Positions 8,526-17,425 are shown, numbered from the stretch's first letter. The stretch: 53,463 bases of DNA from Nitriliruptoraceae bacterium (GCA_007121785.1 SKJX01000109.1:1-53463); one strand, 5' to 3'. Program-made: numbers and translations. Notes: a model not told the origin generated them from the sequence alone.

Positions 8526-9626
8526 TCAGGCGCCGCCACGATGGAGCACGGTGTCGACCGCCGCGAGCAAGGCGTCGTTCTCCTCCGGGGTCCCGATCGT
8601 GACGCGGACGCACCGCTCCAGGCGCGGCTTGGACGAGAAGTCACGGACCAGCACGCCGTGCTCGAGGAGCCGGTCGAACAGGCCGTCCTCGGCAGCCCGC
8701 ACCAGCAGGAAGTTGGCGGCGGACGGCGCCACCTCCAGCTGCCCGTGCTGCTCGAGCTGTGCGCGCACCCGCTCGCGCTCGCTGGCGATGCGCTCCCGGT
8801 GCGCCAGGAAGTCGCGTTCCTGCTCCAAGGCAACCAGCCCGGCGACCTGCGTCAGCTGATCGAGGTGGTACGGCAGCCGCACCTTCTGGACGTCCTGGAC
8901 CACCCAGGGTGACCCCAGCAGGTAGCCCAGGCGCAGCCCAGCGAGGCGGAACGCCTTGGAGAAGGTGCGGACCACCACCAGCCGCGGGAGCTCACCGAGC
9001 AGGGGCACCACCGACGTTCCCTCCGGTGCGAACTCCACGTACGCCTCGTCGACCACCACCAGCGCACGCGAGCGGTCGTGCAACGCCCGGATGGCGTCAT
9101 GGCTGACGGGGGTGCCGACCGGGTTGTTCGGCGACGGGATGAGGATCAGGTCCGGGTCGTGTTCGGCCACCGCGTCGGCAGCGACCGTCGGCGACAGCTC
9201 GAACCGGTCGTCGAGATCCACCTCGACGGCTCGGGTGAGCGTCGTGCGGCACAGCTCCGGGTACATCGAGTAGCCGGGCCGGACGTACAGCGCGGTGCGG
9301 CCGGGGCCACCGTACGCCTGGAGCAGTTGCAGCAGGACCTCGTTGGAACCGTTGGCAGCCCAGACCGATTCGCGGTCCACCTCGTGCCGTGCGGCGATCG
9401 CCGCGCGCAAGGCCCGGTGGGGCCGGTCCGGGTAGCGGTTGAGCTCCAGCGACCGGATGCGCTCGGCGACGGTGGCCAGGAACGCCTCGGGAGGCGGATC
9501 CGGGGTCTCGTTGGTGTTGAGCCGGACCGCGACGTCCGCCTGTGGCGCACCGTACGGCGCGACATCGAGCAGATCGTCACGAACGGGCACGGACGACCGA
9601 CCGTGGGGTTGTTCGACCGCGCTCAC
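8526..9626 (-). CDS. hisC: Histidinol-phosphate aminotransferase
   Basis: PLP-dependent fold-type I transaminase acting on imidazole-acetol phosphate. The 366-aa protein has RLNTNETP near residue 35, the substrate-loop ELNRYPD, SPNNPVG (165-171) with the PLP-contacting Asn, VVDEAYVEF with Asp193, and the Schiff-base lysine Lys224 in RTFSKAFRLAG. The GTG start overlaps the hisD stop by 4 nt. The first ~20 residues are probably flexible. Confidence 0.95.
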   Translation of the reverse strand: MSAVEQPHGRSSVPVRDDLLDVAPYGAPQADVAVRLNTNETPDPPPEAFLATVAERIRSLELNRYPDRPHRALRAAIAARHEVDRESVWAANGSNEVLLQLLQAYGGPGRTALYVRPGYSMYPELCRTTLTRAVEVDLDDRFELSPTVAADAVAEHDPDLILIPSPNNPVGTPVSHDAIRALHDRSRALVVVDEAYVEFAPEGTSVVPLLGELPRLVVVRTFSKAFRLAGLRLGYLLGSPWVVQDVQKVRLPYHLDQLTQVAGLVALEQERDFLAHRERIASERERVRAQLEQHGQLEVAPSAANFLLVRAAEDGLFDRLLEHGVLVRDFSSKPRLERCVRVTIGTPEENDALLAAVDTVLHRGGA

Positions 9627-10981
9627 GAGGCGTCACCGGACGGTGGTCCGTCATCGAAACGGGTCTCGATCGCCCGCCAATGGGCCGGAAGATCCTCGGC
9701 ATCGGCGAACGGCTCGATGTGCGGCGCGAGCCGACGCAACGCTTCGTGGTCGTACTCCAGGTGGTTGACCGGCACCAGGAACGACGACGTCGTGAGGCCG
9801 CCGGCGAAACGAGCGGTGCCCGAGGTCGGCAGGGTGTGGTTCGGCCCGGCCCCGTAGTCACCGATGGTCACCGGTGACCAGGCCCCGATGAACGTCGTCC
9901 CGGCGTAGCGGATCCGCTCGGCGACCTTGCGTGCATCCGCCGTCTGCACCTCCAGGTGCTCCGCAGCGAACGCCTCGGCGACCTGCACGGCGTGATCGAT
10001 GTCGTCGACGAGCGCAACGGTCCCCTGACCGGCCAACGCCGTCTCGATGCGCTCGCGGTGGCGGGTGGCGGGCAGCTCCTCCTCGAGCGCACGCTCGACA
10101 CGTTCGACCAGGTCGGCGTCAGCGGTGATCAGCAGGGCCACGACCATCTCGTCGTGCTCGCACTGTCCGATCAGATCCGAGGCGACGATCCGCGCGTCGG
10201 CGGTGCCATCGGCCACGATCGCGACCTCGGTCGGACCGGCGTAGCCATCGCTACCGATGCGTCCTTCGGCTACCAACTGCTGCTTCGCCAGCGAGACGTA
10301 GAGGTTGCCGGGCCCGACGACCTTGTCGACACGTGGAACGCTCTCGGTGCCGTACGCCATGGCCGCGACGGCCTGTGCGCCTCCGACCCGCACGACCTGG
10401 TCGATGCCGACCAGCCGCGCCGCTGCGAGGATGCCGGCGTCCGGCCAGCCGTCACGCCGACCCTGTCGATCCACCCCGGTGGGAGGCGTGCACAGCACCA
10501 ACTCCTCGACCCCAGCGATCCTGGCTGGGACCGCACCCATGAGCACCGACGACGGCAGAGGTGCATTGCCACCCGGCGCGTACAGCCCGGCCCGTTGGAC
10601 CGGGTTGAACCACACGCCCATCCGGGCACCGTCACGCTCGTCCTCCCACGCTTGGGGCATCGCCCGCTCGTGGAACCAGTGCAGGTCATCGATCGCCCGG
10701 CGGAAGGCGGACGTCAACCGGTCATCGATCCGATCCACCGCGTCGTCGAGGACGTCCTCGGGGACGACCAGCGGGTCGTCCGGGCCGAGCTCGAGCGCGT
10801 CGAACCTCGCCGTGAGCTCCCTCAGGGCGGTGTCACCGTGCTCACGCACCGCCGCCAGGCTCGCGTCGACCCCGGCGCGTGCGGAGGTGAGGTCCGTACC
10901 CGGACGGGGCAGGCGCTCGCGCGGGTCGGATCGGTCGCCACGCAGATCCAGCAACGACAGACGGGGCATCGCGGGCCTCAC
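9623..10981 (-). CDS. hisD: Histidinol dehydrogenase
   Basis: Zn- and NAD-dependent enzyme that oxidises histidinol to histidine in two steps. The 452-aa protein shows GLYAPGGNAPLPSSVLMGA, the GGAQAVAAMAYGTESVP and VDKVVGPGN blocks, zinc-site residues in GQCEHDE, and the catalytic Glu-His in AAEHLEV. Start is GTG at 10981 or ATG at 10969 (MPRLSLL); both are plausible. It leads the his run, 159 nt after the end of dnaE. I see no strong promoter in that gap, though the dnaE terminator-like hairpin lies in it. Confidence 0.95.
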   Translation of the reverse strand: MRPAMPRLSLLDLRGDRSDPRERLPRPGTDLTSARAGVDASLAAVREHGDTALRELTARFDALELGPDDPLVVPEDVLDDAVDRIDDRLTSAFRRAIDDLHWFHERAMPQAWEDERDGARMGVWFNPVQRAGLYAPGGNAPLPSSVLMGAVPARIAGVEELVLCTPPTGVDRQGRRDGWPDAGILAAARLVGIDQVVRVGGAQAVAAMAYGTESVPRVDKVVGPGNLYVSLAKQQLVAEGRIGSDGYAGPTEVAIVADGTADARIVASDLIGQCEHDEMVVALLITADADLVERVERALEEELPATRHRERIETALAGQGTVALVDDIDHAVQVAEAFAAEHLEVQTADARKVAERIRYAGTTFIGAWSPVTIGDYGAGPNHTLPTSGTARFAGGLTTSSFLVPVNHLEYDHEALRRLAPHIEPFADAEDLPAHWRAIETRFDDGPPSGDAS

Positions 10982-11102
10982 GGGGATCGCAGGGAGGTTG
11001 TGCCGCGTGCGGCGCGGGACGACGGTGCAACAGCGACCACCGACCGCGCGACGATCGCGATCGGAGCGACCGTGGCGGCATCGCGGACGACGAGGGTAGC
11101 GG

Positions 11103-11130
11103 CGGCCCGGGAGGCGGAACCTCCGGGCCG
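11103..11130 (-). terminator. Terminator-like hairpin after dnaE
   Basis: CGGCCCGGGAGG pairs with CCTCCGGGCCG around a CGGAA loop, leaving one bulged G. It lies 10 to 37 nt beyond the dnaE stop on the minus strand and before hisD. No U-run follows. Confidence 0.5.
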
Positions 11131-11139
11131 GACGTCAGC

Positions 11140-14100
11140 TCAGCCGGCGCGCCGCCACGCGGGCTCGTCACGGTCCTCACCGAAGCTGCGGTCACCGGTG
11201 TCCTCATCGAGGGCGTCCGGGCCGAACGCCGACTTGAGGTCACCGAACAGGCCAGGACGTCGCTCGACGCGGAAGCCTTCGCCGAGTTGGTAGGTGCGAC
11301 GCCCGCCGTCCGGGGTGGCGACGCGCAACTGCACCGGGACCACGCCCGGATGGTCCCGGAGCAGGTCTTTGAGGCGGTGGACCGCGTCCGCGGTGCACTG
11401 GGCAGCAGCGAAGTCGACCACCACCGGTGCCCCCAGCGCATCGGAGAGGTCCGGGGCAGCGACCTTGTTGGCCGTGAGCTTGATCGCCTCGTCCCGGATC
11501 TCCAGCCGGCCGGTGATGACCAACACGGCGTCCTCGACCAGGACCTCGTGCGCCGCTCGGTAGGTGTTCGGCCAGAACACCACCTCGACCTGCCCGGTGA
11601 GGTCCTCCAGCGTGGCGACGAGGTAGGTGTCGCCCTTGCGCGTGAACTTCTTGGTCAACGCGGTCAACACCCCACCCACCGACACCGACGCACCGTCGGT
11701 CTTCTCCCGCAGCCCCGCGCAGTCCGCGTCGGTGTGCTGGCTGAGCACCGCTTCCGCCCCGAACAGCGGATGGTCGGAGACGTAGAGCCCGAGCATCTCC
11801 CGTTCGAACTTCAGCCGGGCTGCCTTGTCGTACTCGTCATCGGGGATCGGCGCATCGTCGTCCATCTGGACGTCGTCGACCGCGTCAGGCGCGAGCCCGT
11901 CGAACAGGGAGAACTGCCCCGCGGCTTCCGCACGTTTACGCGTCAGCGCTTCGTCCACGATCGGCTCGAAGGTGTCCAGCAGGCCCTTGCGGGGATGCCC
12001 CATCGGAGCGAACGCCCCTGCCAGGATCAGGTTCTCCAGCGTGCGCTTGTTCAGCACCGACCCGTCGACCTTGGCGCAGAAGTCCCGGAAGTCCTCGAAT
12101 CGGCCGTGTTCGTCCCGGGCAGCCAGGATCTGTTCCACCAGTTTGTCGCCGACACCGCGGACCGCGGAGAGGCCGAAGAGCACCTCGTCGCCGCGTGGTG
12201 TGAAGTCGACCCGGGACTCGTTGGCGTCCGGCGGCAGCACCGGGATGCCCATCCGCCGGCACTCGTTGAGGTAGAGCGGCTTGTTGTCCTTGTGGTTCTT
12301 CACGCTGGTGAGCAACGCGGCCATGTACTCGACCGGGTAGTGGGCCTTCAACCAGGCGGTCTGGTAGGCGACCACGCCGTAGGCCACGGTGTGCGACTTG
12401 TTGAAGCCGTACTCGGCGAACTTCTCGATCAACCCCCACAGGTGCTCCATGAAGGCCTGGTCGTAGCCGTTGGCCACGCCGCCGGCGATCAACTGGTCCT
12501 TCTGGGCCTCCATCAGGTCGCGCTTCTTCTTGCCGACCGCCTTCCGCAACGCGTCGGCTTCGCTCATCGAGAAGCCGGACAGGTCCGTGGCGATCTTCAT
12601 GACCTGTTCCTGGTAGACGATGACCCCGTAGGTCTCGCCCAGGATCGGCTCCAGGTCCGGGTGGTCGAAGCTGACCGCCTGCAGCCCGTTCTTGCGGTCG
12701 GCGAAGGCGTTGTGCATGTCCATGCCCAACGGACCGGGCCGGTACAACGCCAGCAGGGCCGAGATGTCCTCGAACCGGGTCGGCTTGAGCTTGCGCACCA
12801 GCGCCTGCATGCCGGTGGAGTCCAGCTGGAACACCCCGAGGGTGTGGCCGGTCCCCAGCATCTCGTAGACCTGGGGATCGTCCATGTCGCCGAGCAGTTC
12901 GGCGGCGTCGAGGTCCACCTCGACGCCGCGGTTGGCGGCGATGTGACGTTCGGCGTCCGAGATCACCGTCAGGTTGCGCAGCCCCAGGAAGTCCATCTTG
13001 AGCAGGCCGATGTCCTCGGCTGCTCCCATCTCGTACTGGGTGACGACCTCGCCGTTGTCGGTCTTGAGCAACGGGACGGTCTCGTGCAGCGGCTTCGCGC
13101 CGATCACGACCGCAGCGGCGTGGATGCCGTGCTGGCGCTTCAGGCCTTCGAGCTTCTCCGCGGTCTCCAGGACCTCCTGGTAAGTGGGGTCCTGGCGCGC
13201 CTCGCGCAGCTCGGAGGACTTGTCGTAGGCCTCCGCCAGCGGCGGTTCCTTGCCCTGCACCGGTGGCGGCATCATCTTCGCCAGGTCGTCGCCGACCTTG
13301 AAGGGCTCGTCCAGGACGCGAGCCGCGTCGCGGATCGCCGACTTCGCCTTGATCGTGCCGAACGTGACGATCTGCGCCACGTGATCGTCGCCGTACCGGT
13401 CGGCCGCGTACCGGATCATCTCGCCGCGACGGCGGTCGTCGAAGTCGATGTCGATGTCGGGCATCTGCTGCCGTGCCGGGTTGAGGAAGCGCTCGAAGAT
13501 CAACCCGTGCTTGATCGGATCCACCCGGGTGATGTCGGTGCAGTAGGCGATGACCGATCCCCCGGCCGAACCGCGCCCCGGGCCGACCCGGATCCCGACC
13601 GACCGTGCGTGGCGACACAGGTCAGCGACGATCAGGAAGTAGGCGGGGAAGCCCATCTGCTCGATCACCGTCAGCTCGTACTCCGCCCGCTCAGCGATCG
13701 CGGTCGGCACGGGGTCGCCGTAGCGTTCCCGGGCTCCCTGCCACACCATGTGGCGCAGCTCCTCGGCCTCCGTTCGTCCCTCGCTCGTGGGGAACTCCGG
13801 CAGCAGGTCGAGGTCGAAGTCGATCGTGGCCTCGCACATCTCGGCGATGTCGAGGGTCGCGTCCAGCGCGCTGGCGTAGGCGTGGAACTCCTCGCGCATC
13901 TCCCGCGAGGTCTTGATGTAGAACTGATCGCCGTGGAACTTGAACCGGTCCGGGTCGGAGATCTTCGAGCCGGTCTGGATGCACAGCAGCGCGTCGTGTG
14001 CCTGCACGTCGGACGCGTTGGTGTAATGCGAGTCGTTGGTGATCACCGTGCGCAGGCCCAGCTGTCCGGCCAGCTTCTCCAACACCGGCCAGGTGCGCTT

Positions 14101-14661
14101 CTGCTCGTCGATGCCGTGGTCCTGCAGTTCGACGAAGAAGCGCTCGGCGGTGTAGATGTCCTTGAAGTCCGACAGGACCTGCTTGGCCTCGGTCTCGTCC
14201 CCCTTCAGCAGCGCCTGGTTGACCTCGGAGCCGAGGCAGCCCGAGAGCGCGACGATCCCCTCGCTGTGCTCGGCGAGGAGCTCCTTGTCGACCCGCGGCT
14301 TGTACCAGTGACCTTCCAGGAAGGCCCGCGTGGACAGCGAGACGAGGTTGCGGTAACCGGTGTCGTCGGCGGCCAGGGTCGTGAGGTGGTAGTACCGCTG
14401 GCGACCGTCGGAACCTCCGGTCTGCTGATCGTGGCGTGACCCGATCGCCTGGTAGAGCTCCGAGCCGAGGATGGGCTTCACCCCGGCCTTCTGCCCGGCA
14501 CGGAAGAAGTCCACCAGCCCGAACAACACCCCGTGGTCGGTGATCGCCACCCCGGGTTGGCCGTCCTGCGCCACGTGCTCGAACAGGTCGTCGATGCGCG
14601 ACGCCCCGTCGAGCATCGAGTACTCGGTGTGGACGTGCAGGTGGACGAAGTCGTCGGCCAC
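11140..14661 (-). CDS. dnaE: DNA polymerase III subunit alpha (replicative DnaE1 type)
   Basis: Catalytic subunit of the replicative polymerase. The 1173-aa protein starts with a PHP domain (HLHVHTEYSMLDG, ITDHG) that retains its metal-binding residues and so may have proofreading activity, as known for actinobacterial DnaE1. The polymerase core shows GPGRGSAGGSVIAY and the catalytic aspartates in PDIDIDFDDRRRG; later come IVYQEQVM, the KSHTVAYG block and a C-terminal OB fold (~1000-1090). GTG at 14661 is chosen because GGGGAG lies 6 nt upstream and the family sequence starts at once; the frame is open another 336 nt but that part is not family-like. A second DnaE is at the window end. Confidence 0.96.
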   Translation of the reverse strand: MADDFVHLHVHTEYSMLDGASRIDDLFEHVAQDGQPGVAITDHGVLFGLVDFFRAGQKAGVKPILGSELYQAIGSRHDQQTGGSDGRQRYYHLTTLAADDTGYRNLVSLSTRAFLEGHWYKPRVDKELLAEHSEGIVALSGCLGSEVNQALLKGDETEAKQVLSDFKDIYTAERFFVELQDHGIDEQKRTWPVLEKLAGQLGLRTVITNDSHYTNASDVQAHDALLCIQTGSKISDPDRFKFHGDQFYIKTSREMREEFHAYASALDATLDIAEMCEATIDFDLDLLPEFPTSEGRTEAEELRHMVWQGARERYGDPVPTAIAERAEYELTVIEQMGFPAYFLIVADLCRHARSVGIRVGPGRGSAGGSVIAYCTDITRVDPIKHGLIFERFLNPARQQMPDIDIDFDDRRRGEMIRYAADRYGDDHVAQIVTFGTIKAKSAIRDAARVLDEPFKVGDDLAKMMPPPVQGKEPPLAEAYDKSSELREARQDPTYQEVLETAEKLEGLKRQHGIHAAAVVIGAKPLHETVPLLKTDNGEVVTQYEMGAAEDIGLLKMDFLGLRNLTVISDAERHIAANRGVEVDLDAAELLGDMDDPQVYEMLGTGHTLGVFQLDSTGMQALVRKLKPTRFEDISALLALYRPGPLGMDMHNAFADRKNGLQAVSFDHPDLEPILGETYGVIVYQEQVMKIATDLSGFSMSEADALRKAVGKKKRDLMEAQKDQLIAGGVANGYDQAFMEHLWGLIEKFAEYGFNKSHTVAYGVVAYQTAWLKAHYPVEYMAALLTSVKNHKDNKPLYLNECRRMGIPVLPPDANESRVDFTPRGDEVLFGLSAVRGVGDKLVEQILAARDEHGRFEDFRDFCAKVDGSVLNKRTLENLILAGAFAPMGHPRKGLLDTFEPIVDEALTRKRAEAAGQFSLFDGLAPDAVDDVQMDDDAPIPDDEYDKAARLKFEREMLGLYVSDHPLFGAEAVLSQHTDADCAGLREKTDGASVSVGGVLTALTKKFTRKGDTYLVATLEDLTGQVEVVFWPNTYRAAHEVLVEDAVLVITGRLEIRDEAIKLTANKVAAPDLSDALGAPVVVDFAAAQCTADAVHRLKDLLRDHPGVVPVQLRVATPDGGRRTYQLGEGFRVERRPGLFGDLKSAFGPDALDEDTGDRSFGEDRDEPAWRRAG

Positions 14662-14972
14662 GTGCGGCTCCCCGGTCGTGATGGCGGGTCCCGACGGCGA
14701 TGCCGGGACGGGCTGGGTGATGGCGAACCCGCCGCCGACCGGCGCCGCGGGCCCAGCCGACCACGGGTCGAAGCCCGCGGCCGGCACACCTACGGTGACG
14801 GCCGTGGCCGGCTCCAGCACGCCGTCGATGACGGACGGTGCCGGCGGTGGCGTCGGCGTGTGACGGGGAAGAACCACACGCCTGTGGTTCGTCGCCCGGG
14901 ACCTTAGCAGCGCGACCGACCACGAGCGCGCAGGCCTCCCCGTGTGGGCGCCACCGCACCGAACGCGCGGGG
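14662..14972. promoter_or_regulatory. dnaE upstream region with a perfect 8-bp dyad
   Basis: A 311-nt gap separates rluD (ends 14973) from dnaE (starts 14661), both minus. At 14871-14890 lies GAACCACA-CGCC-TGTGGTTC, a perfect 8-bp inverted repeat with a 4-nt centre. It could be an operator for dnaE, about 210 nt before its start, or a terminator hairpin for rluD, about 83 nt past its stop; no U tract follows. It lacks the CGAAC half-site of an actinobacterial LexA box. Nothing else is recognisable here. Confidence 0.4.
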
Positions 14973-15974
14973 TCAGCGCCCGACGTCGGTGAACCACCGC
15001 GCGACGTCGTCGTCGAGCCCGAGCGTCCGCATCGCGGCCGCGAGGTCCTCCGGGAGCGGCTCGGTAAACGCGAGCGGCTGGCCGGTGATCGGATGCGCCA
15101 GCCGCAACGACGCCGCGTGCAGGAACGGGCGAGCGAGCGTCACCCCGAGCGGTCCGCGGGGCCCGTAGGCCGGATCGCCGACGATGCCGTGGCCGAGTTC
15201 GTGGAGGTGCACCCGGATCTGGTGGGTCCGGCCGGTCTCCAACCGACAGGCCAGCAGTGCCAGCTCGTCGACGCGCGCTGGTGGGTCCGCCGGGTCGCCG
15301 CTCGCCGCCCCTTCCGACCGGGCACGAGGCACCGCCACGGTCGTGACCGTCTCGTAGCGCGTCACCGCCGGCTTGCCGTCCGCCACGACGGCGAACCGGG
15401 TGCGGTCGCGCGGGTGACGACCGATCGGTGCCTCGATCCGCCCCCGGGGCGACGCCGGGACACCCTTGACGAGCGCGAGGTAGCGCCGCTCGACCGCGCG
15501 CTGGCGCAACGCGTCGACGAGCCCGGCGTGTGCGCGCGCGGTCGAGGCCACCAGCAGCAGTCCCGAGGTGTCACGGTCCAGTCGATGCACGATGCCGGGA
15601 CGGTCCGCGTCGCCGACGGCCGCCAGCGGGATGCCGGCGGCGAGCAGCGCATCCACCAGCGTGTCACCCCGGTGACCGGCGCCGGGGTGCACGACCAGCC
15701 CGGCTGGCTTGGAGAGCACGAGCAGGTCGTCGTCGCGGTAGCGGATCGGCGGCAGGGGTGGTGCCGGCGCCGGCGCCGGTGCGGTCGCGTCGGTGACCTC
15801 GATGCGCTGCCCGGAGCGCAGCCGGTGCTGCTTGCCGACGACGTCCCCGTCGACCGCGACCTCGCCGGCCGCGATGCGGTGGGCGGCACGGCTGCGGGAC
15901 GTCTCGAGCCGCGCCGCGAGGACCACGTCGAGCCGCTGCCCGGCTTCCTCGTCGGTGGCCTCGAAGCGGGTCAC
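14973..15974 (-). CDS. rluD: Pseudouridine synthase, RluA/RluD family with S4 domain
   Basis: Converts uridines in rRNA (in RluD, helix 69 of 23S) to pseudouridine. The 333-aa protein has an N-terminal S4 RNA-binding domain (RLDVVLAARLETSRSRAAHR, ~14-60), a Pro/Ala linker, and the catalytic domain with Asp133 in HRLDRDTSGLL, plus VLSKPAGLVVHPG and TGRTHQIRVHLHELGHGIVGD. The exact target base cannot be told from sequence. The GTG start overlaps the lspA stop by 4 nt, and the lspA-rluD pairing is widespread. Confidence 0.92.
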   Translation of the reverse strand: MTRFEATDEEAGQRLDVVLAARLETSRSRAAHRIAAGEVAVDGDVVGKQHRLRSGQRIEVTDATAPAPAPAPPLPPIRYRDDDLLVLSKPAGLVVHPGAGHRGDTLVDALLAAGIPLAAVGDADRPGIVHRLDRDTSGLLLVASTARAHAGLVDALRQRAVERRYLALVKGVPASPRGRIEAPIGRHPRDRTRFAVVADGKPAVTRYETVTTVAVPRARSEGAASGDPADPPARVDELALLACRLETGRTHQIRVHLHELGHGIVGDPAYGPRGPLGVTLARPFLHAASLRLAHPITGQPLAFTEPLPEDLAAAMRTLGLDDDVARWFTDVGR

Positions 15975-16651
15975 GTCGTCGGGGGTACGTCAGGATCGTC
16001 AGGGGCGCCACCGTCGTCGCCGCCCGCGGTTCCCGGTGGGTCGCTCGCCTCGTCGCTGGGGCCGGGGCGGTCACCGGACTCGTCCACGCCGGGCACCGGC
16101 TCCCCGTCCGCCGCTGCGGCCGAGCGGTGCCGCTCGGCGCGTTCCTCGATCAGCAGGGCGAGCACCAGGAGGGCGAACCCGACCGTGATGGCGCTGTCGG
16201 CGACGTTGAACCGCGGGAAGCCTCCCCACGCGACGAAATCGACCACCCACCCGTCGCCGATCCCGCCGTCCGGATCGCCCGGCCGGAAGAGCCGGTCGAG
16301 GACGTTGCCGACCGCCCCCGACAGCAGGAGGCCGTACGCGCTGGCGGCCAGCAACGACCGCGTGCGCGGCAGGACCCGTGCGACGAGCACGACCACCACG
16401 ACCGTGACGACCAGGAAGAGCCATGACGGCGCTGGCAGGCCGAACGCCCCACCGGGGTTGTAGACCAGTTCCCACCCGATGGAGTCACCGAGGAAGGGGA
16501 CGAACCGACCCCGCTCGAGGAACCGCTCGGCGAGTTCCTTGGTCGCCTGATCGATCACCACGAACGCCGCGGCCACGATCGTCCCGACGGACACCGCCAA
16601 CGGATGCGCGTGGGGCTCCGAGGACGTCGCGACGGTGGGCTCGCCGGTCAC
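15971..16651 (-). CDS. lspA: Lipoprotein signal peptidase II
   Basis: Membrane aspartyl protease that cuts signal peptides from prolipoproteins after lipid attachment. The 226-aa protein has four hydrophobic segments and both catalytic aspartates, in GNVLDRL and FNVADSAI, plus the family VIDQATK block. The C-terminal ~45 residues are an extended acidic, Pro/Gly-rich tail not found in most homologues. GTG at 16651 is chosen because it follows the preceding stop by 5 nt; an ATG at 16696 would overlap the zinc-finger gene. In the traR-lspA-rluD run. Confidence 0.93.
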   Translation of the reverse strand: MTGEPTVATSSEPHAHPLAVSVGTIVAAAFVVIDQATKELAERFLERGRFVPFLGDSIGWELVYNPGGAFGLPAPSWLFLVVTVVVVVLVARVLPRTRSLLAASAYGLLLSGAVGNVLDRLFRPGDPDGGIGDGWVVDFVAWGGFPRFNVADSAITVGFALLVLALLIEERAERHRSAAAADGEPVPGVDESGDRPGPSDEASDPPGTAGGDDGGAPDDPDVPPTT

Positions 16652-16656
16652 GCCGT

Positions 16657-17034
16657 TCAGCGGCCGGTCTCGTCGCGCCGCTTGCAGTCCATGCACAGCC
16701 GCGCGTACGGGATCACCTCGAGGCGTTCCTTCTCGATGTGTTCCTTGCAGCGTTCGCAGATCCCGTAGGTGCCGGCATCGATGCGGCGGAGCGCATCGTC
16801 GATCTGCGTGAGCAGGTTCTTGGCGTGCTTGCTCAACGACTGCGCGGTCTCGCGCTCGAAGCTCGCCGACCCGGCGTCGGCAGGGTCATCGTCGAACCCG
16901 CCCTCCCGCCAGTTGTTGACGTCGGCTTCGGCATCGAGATCGGCGACCTGCCCGAGGAGCGAGGCACGTTCGACCTCGAGCTCCTCCCGGCGGGTCTTGA
17001 GCTCGGACTTCTTGAATGCGGTCTTCTTCGCCAT
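16657..17034 (-). CDS. TraR/DksA-type C4 zinc-finger protein
   Basis: A 125-aa protein with a Lys/Arg/Glu-rich, probably coiled-coil N-terminus (~8-38) and a C-terminal C4 zinc finger: Cys93, Cys96, Cys114 and Cys117 in CERC...CMDC. DksA-family proteins bind the RNA polymerase secondary channel; actinobacterial members next to lspA are conserved but little studied, and the acidic tip residues of E. coli DksA cannot be placed with certainty. ATG at 17034 has no clear ribosome binding site; a TACCTT -10-like hexamer lies 10 nt upstream, so the mRNA may be leaderless. Divergent from ileS. Confidence 0.85.
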   Translation of the reverse strand: MAKKTAFKKSELKTRREELEVERASLLGQVADLDAEADVNNWREGGFDDDPADAGSASFERETAQSLSKHAKNLLTQIDDALRRIDAGTYGICERCKEHIEKERLEVIPYARLCMDCKRRDETGR

Positions 17035-17044
17035 AAGGTCGCGG

Positions 17045-17050
17045 AAGGTA
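17045..17050 (-). promoter_or_regulatory. -10 hexamer TACCTT for a possibly leaderless traR-lspA-rluD transcript
   Basis: TACCTT fits the TAnnnT pattern and ends 10 nt before the ATG at 17034, the spacing expected when transcription starts at or near the start codon. There is no Shine-Dalgarno sequence in the intervening bases. No good -35 is seen. Confidence 0.4.
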
Positions 17051-17227
17051 GCAGACGTGTACGGCCTTCCGGTCACATCCTGACGCCCAGGAGGTCGCCG
17101 GGGCGGCGCGGGCGTCGTACACTCCCGGCTCGCGCACGACAGGCGTGCGTGAACGCGACGACGAGGACGCGGCGCTTCGGAGCGCCCCGCCACGAGCGAG
17201 CCGGGATGGTGGGAGCCGGCGGTGGGG

Positions 17228-17425
17228 ACCTGAGCGTCATCACCTCAGCAGCGGCCACGACGAAGCCGCCTCCGGCGGTGCGTAGGCGTGGACGAGCCCC
17301 GCACGACACGCGGGCCGGCCGGGGCGACCCGGTTCGGAAGCGAGAGCGGGCCGCAGCAGCCAGCGGCCAACGAGGGTGGGACCGCGGTCGACCGGCCAGC
17401 GCCGGCGGATCGTCCCTCGGGACCC
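17228..17425 (+). ncRNA. T-box riboswitch, ileS type with ultrashort stem I
   Basis: The 17369-17386 sequence AACGAGGGTGGGACCGCG matches the T-box consensus AAnnnGGGTGGnACCGCG at every fixed base; its TGGG would pair with the tRNA 3' end. About 130 nt upstream a small hairpin, CTGAG (17230-17234) and CTCAG (17244-17248), holds CGTCATCAC as its terminal loop, and that loop contains the Ile codon ATC (17239-17241). A specifier in the loop of a very short stem I is the arrangement described for actinobacterial ileS T-boxes, which act on translation. CGAGGG in the T-box can pair with CCCTCG at 17414-17419 in the alternative fold. Predicted to raise IleRS when tRNA-Ile is uncharged. Confidence 0.9.

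Noticed and set aside
11287-14439. Very long open frame on the plus strand opposite dnaE
   Set aside because: It mirrors dnaE codon structure in GC-rich DNA and encodes a His/Val/Arg-rich product with no family features; dnaE motifs on the minus strand are unambiguous.
14871-14890. LexA box at dnaE
   Set aside because: The dyad lacks CGAAC-N4-GTTCG; its GAAC and GTTC ends are 12 nt apart.
14662-14997. N-terminal extension of dnaE by 112 residues
   Set aside because: The frame is open, but the extension is not DnaE-like and GTG at 14661 has a good ribosome binding site directly before the PHP domain.
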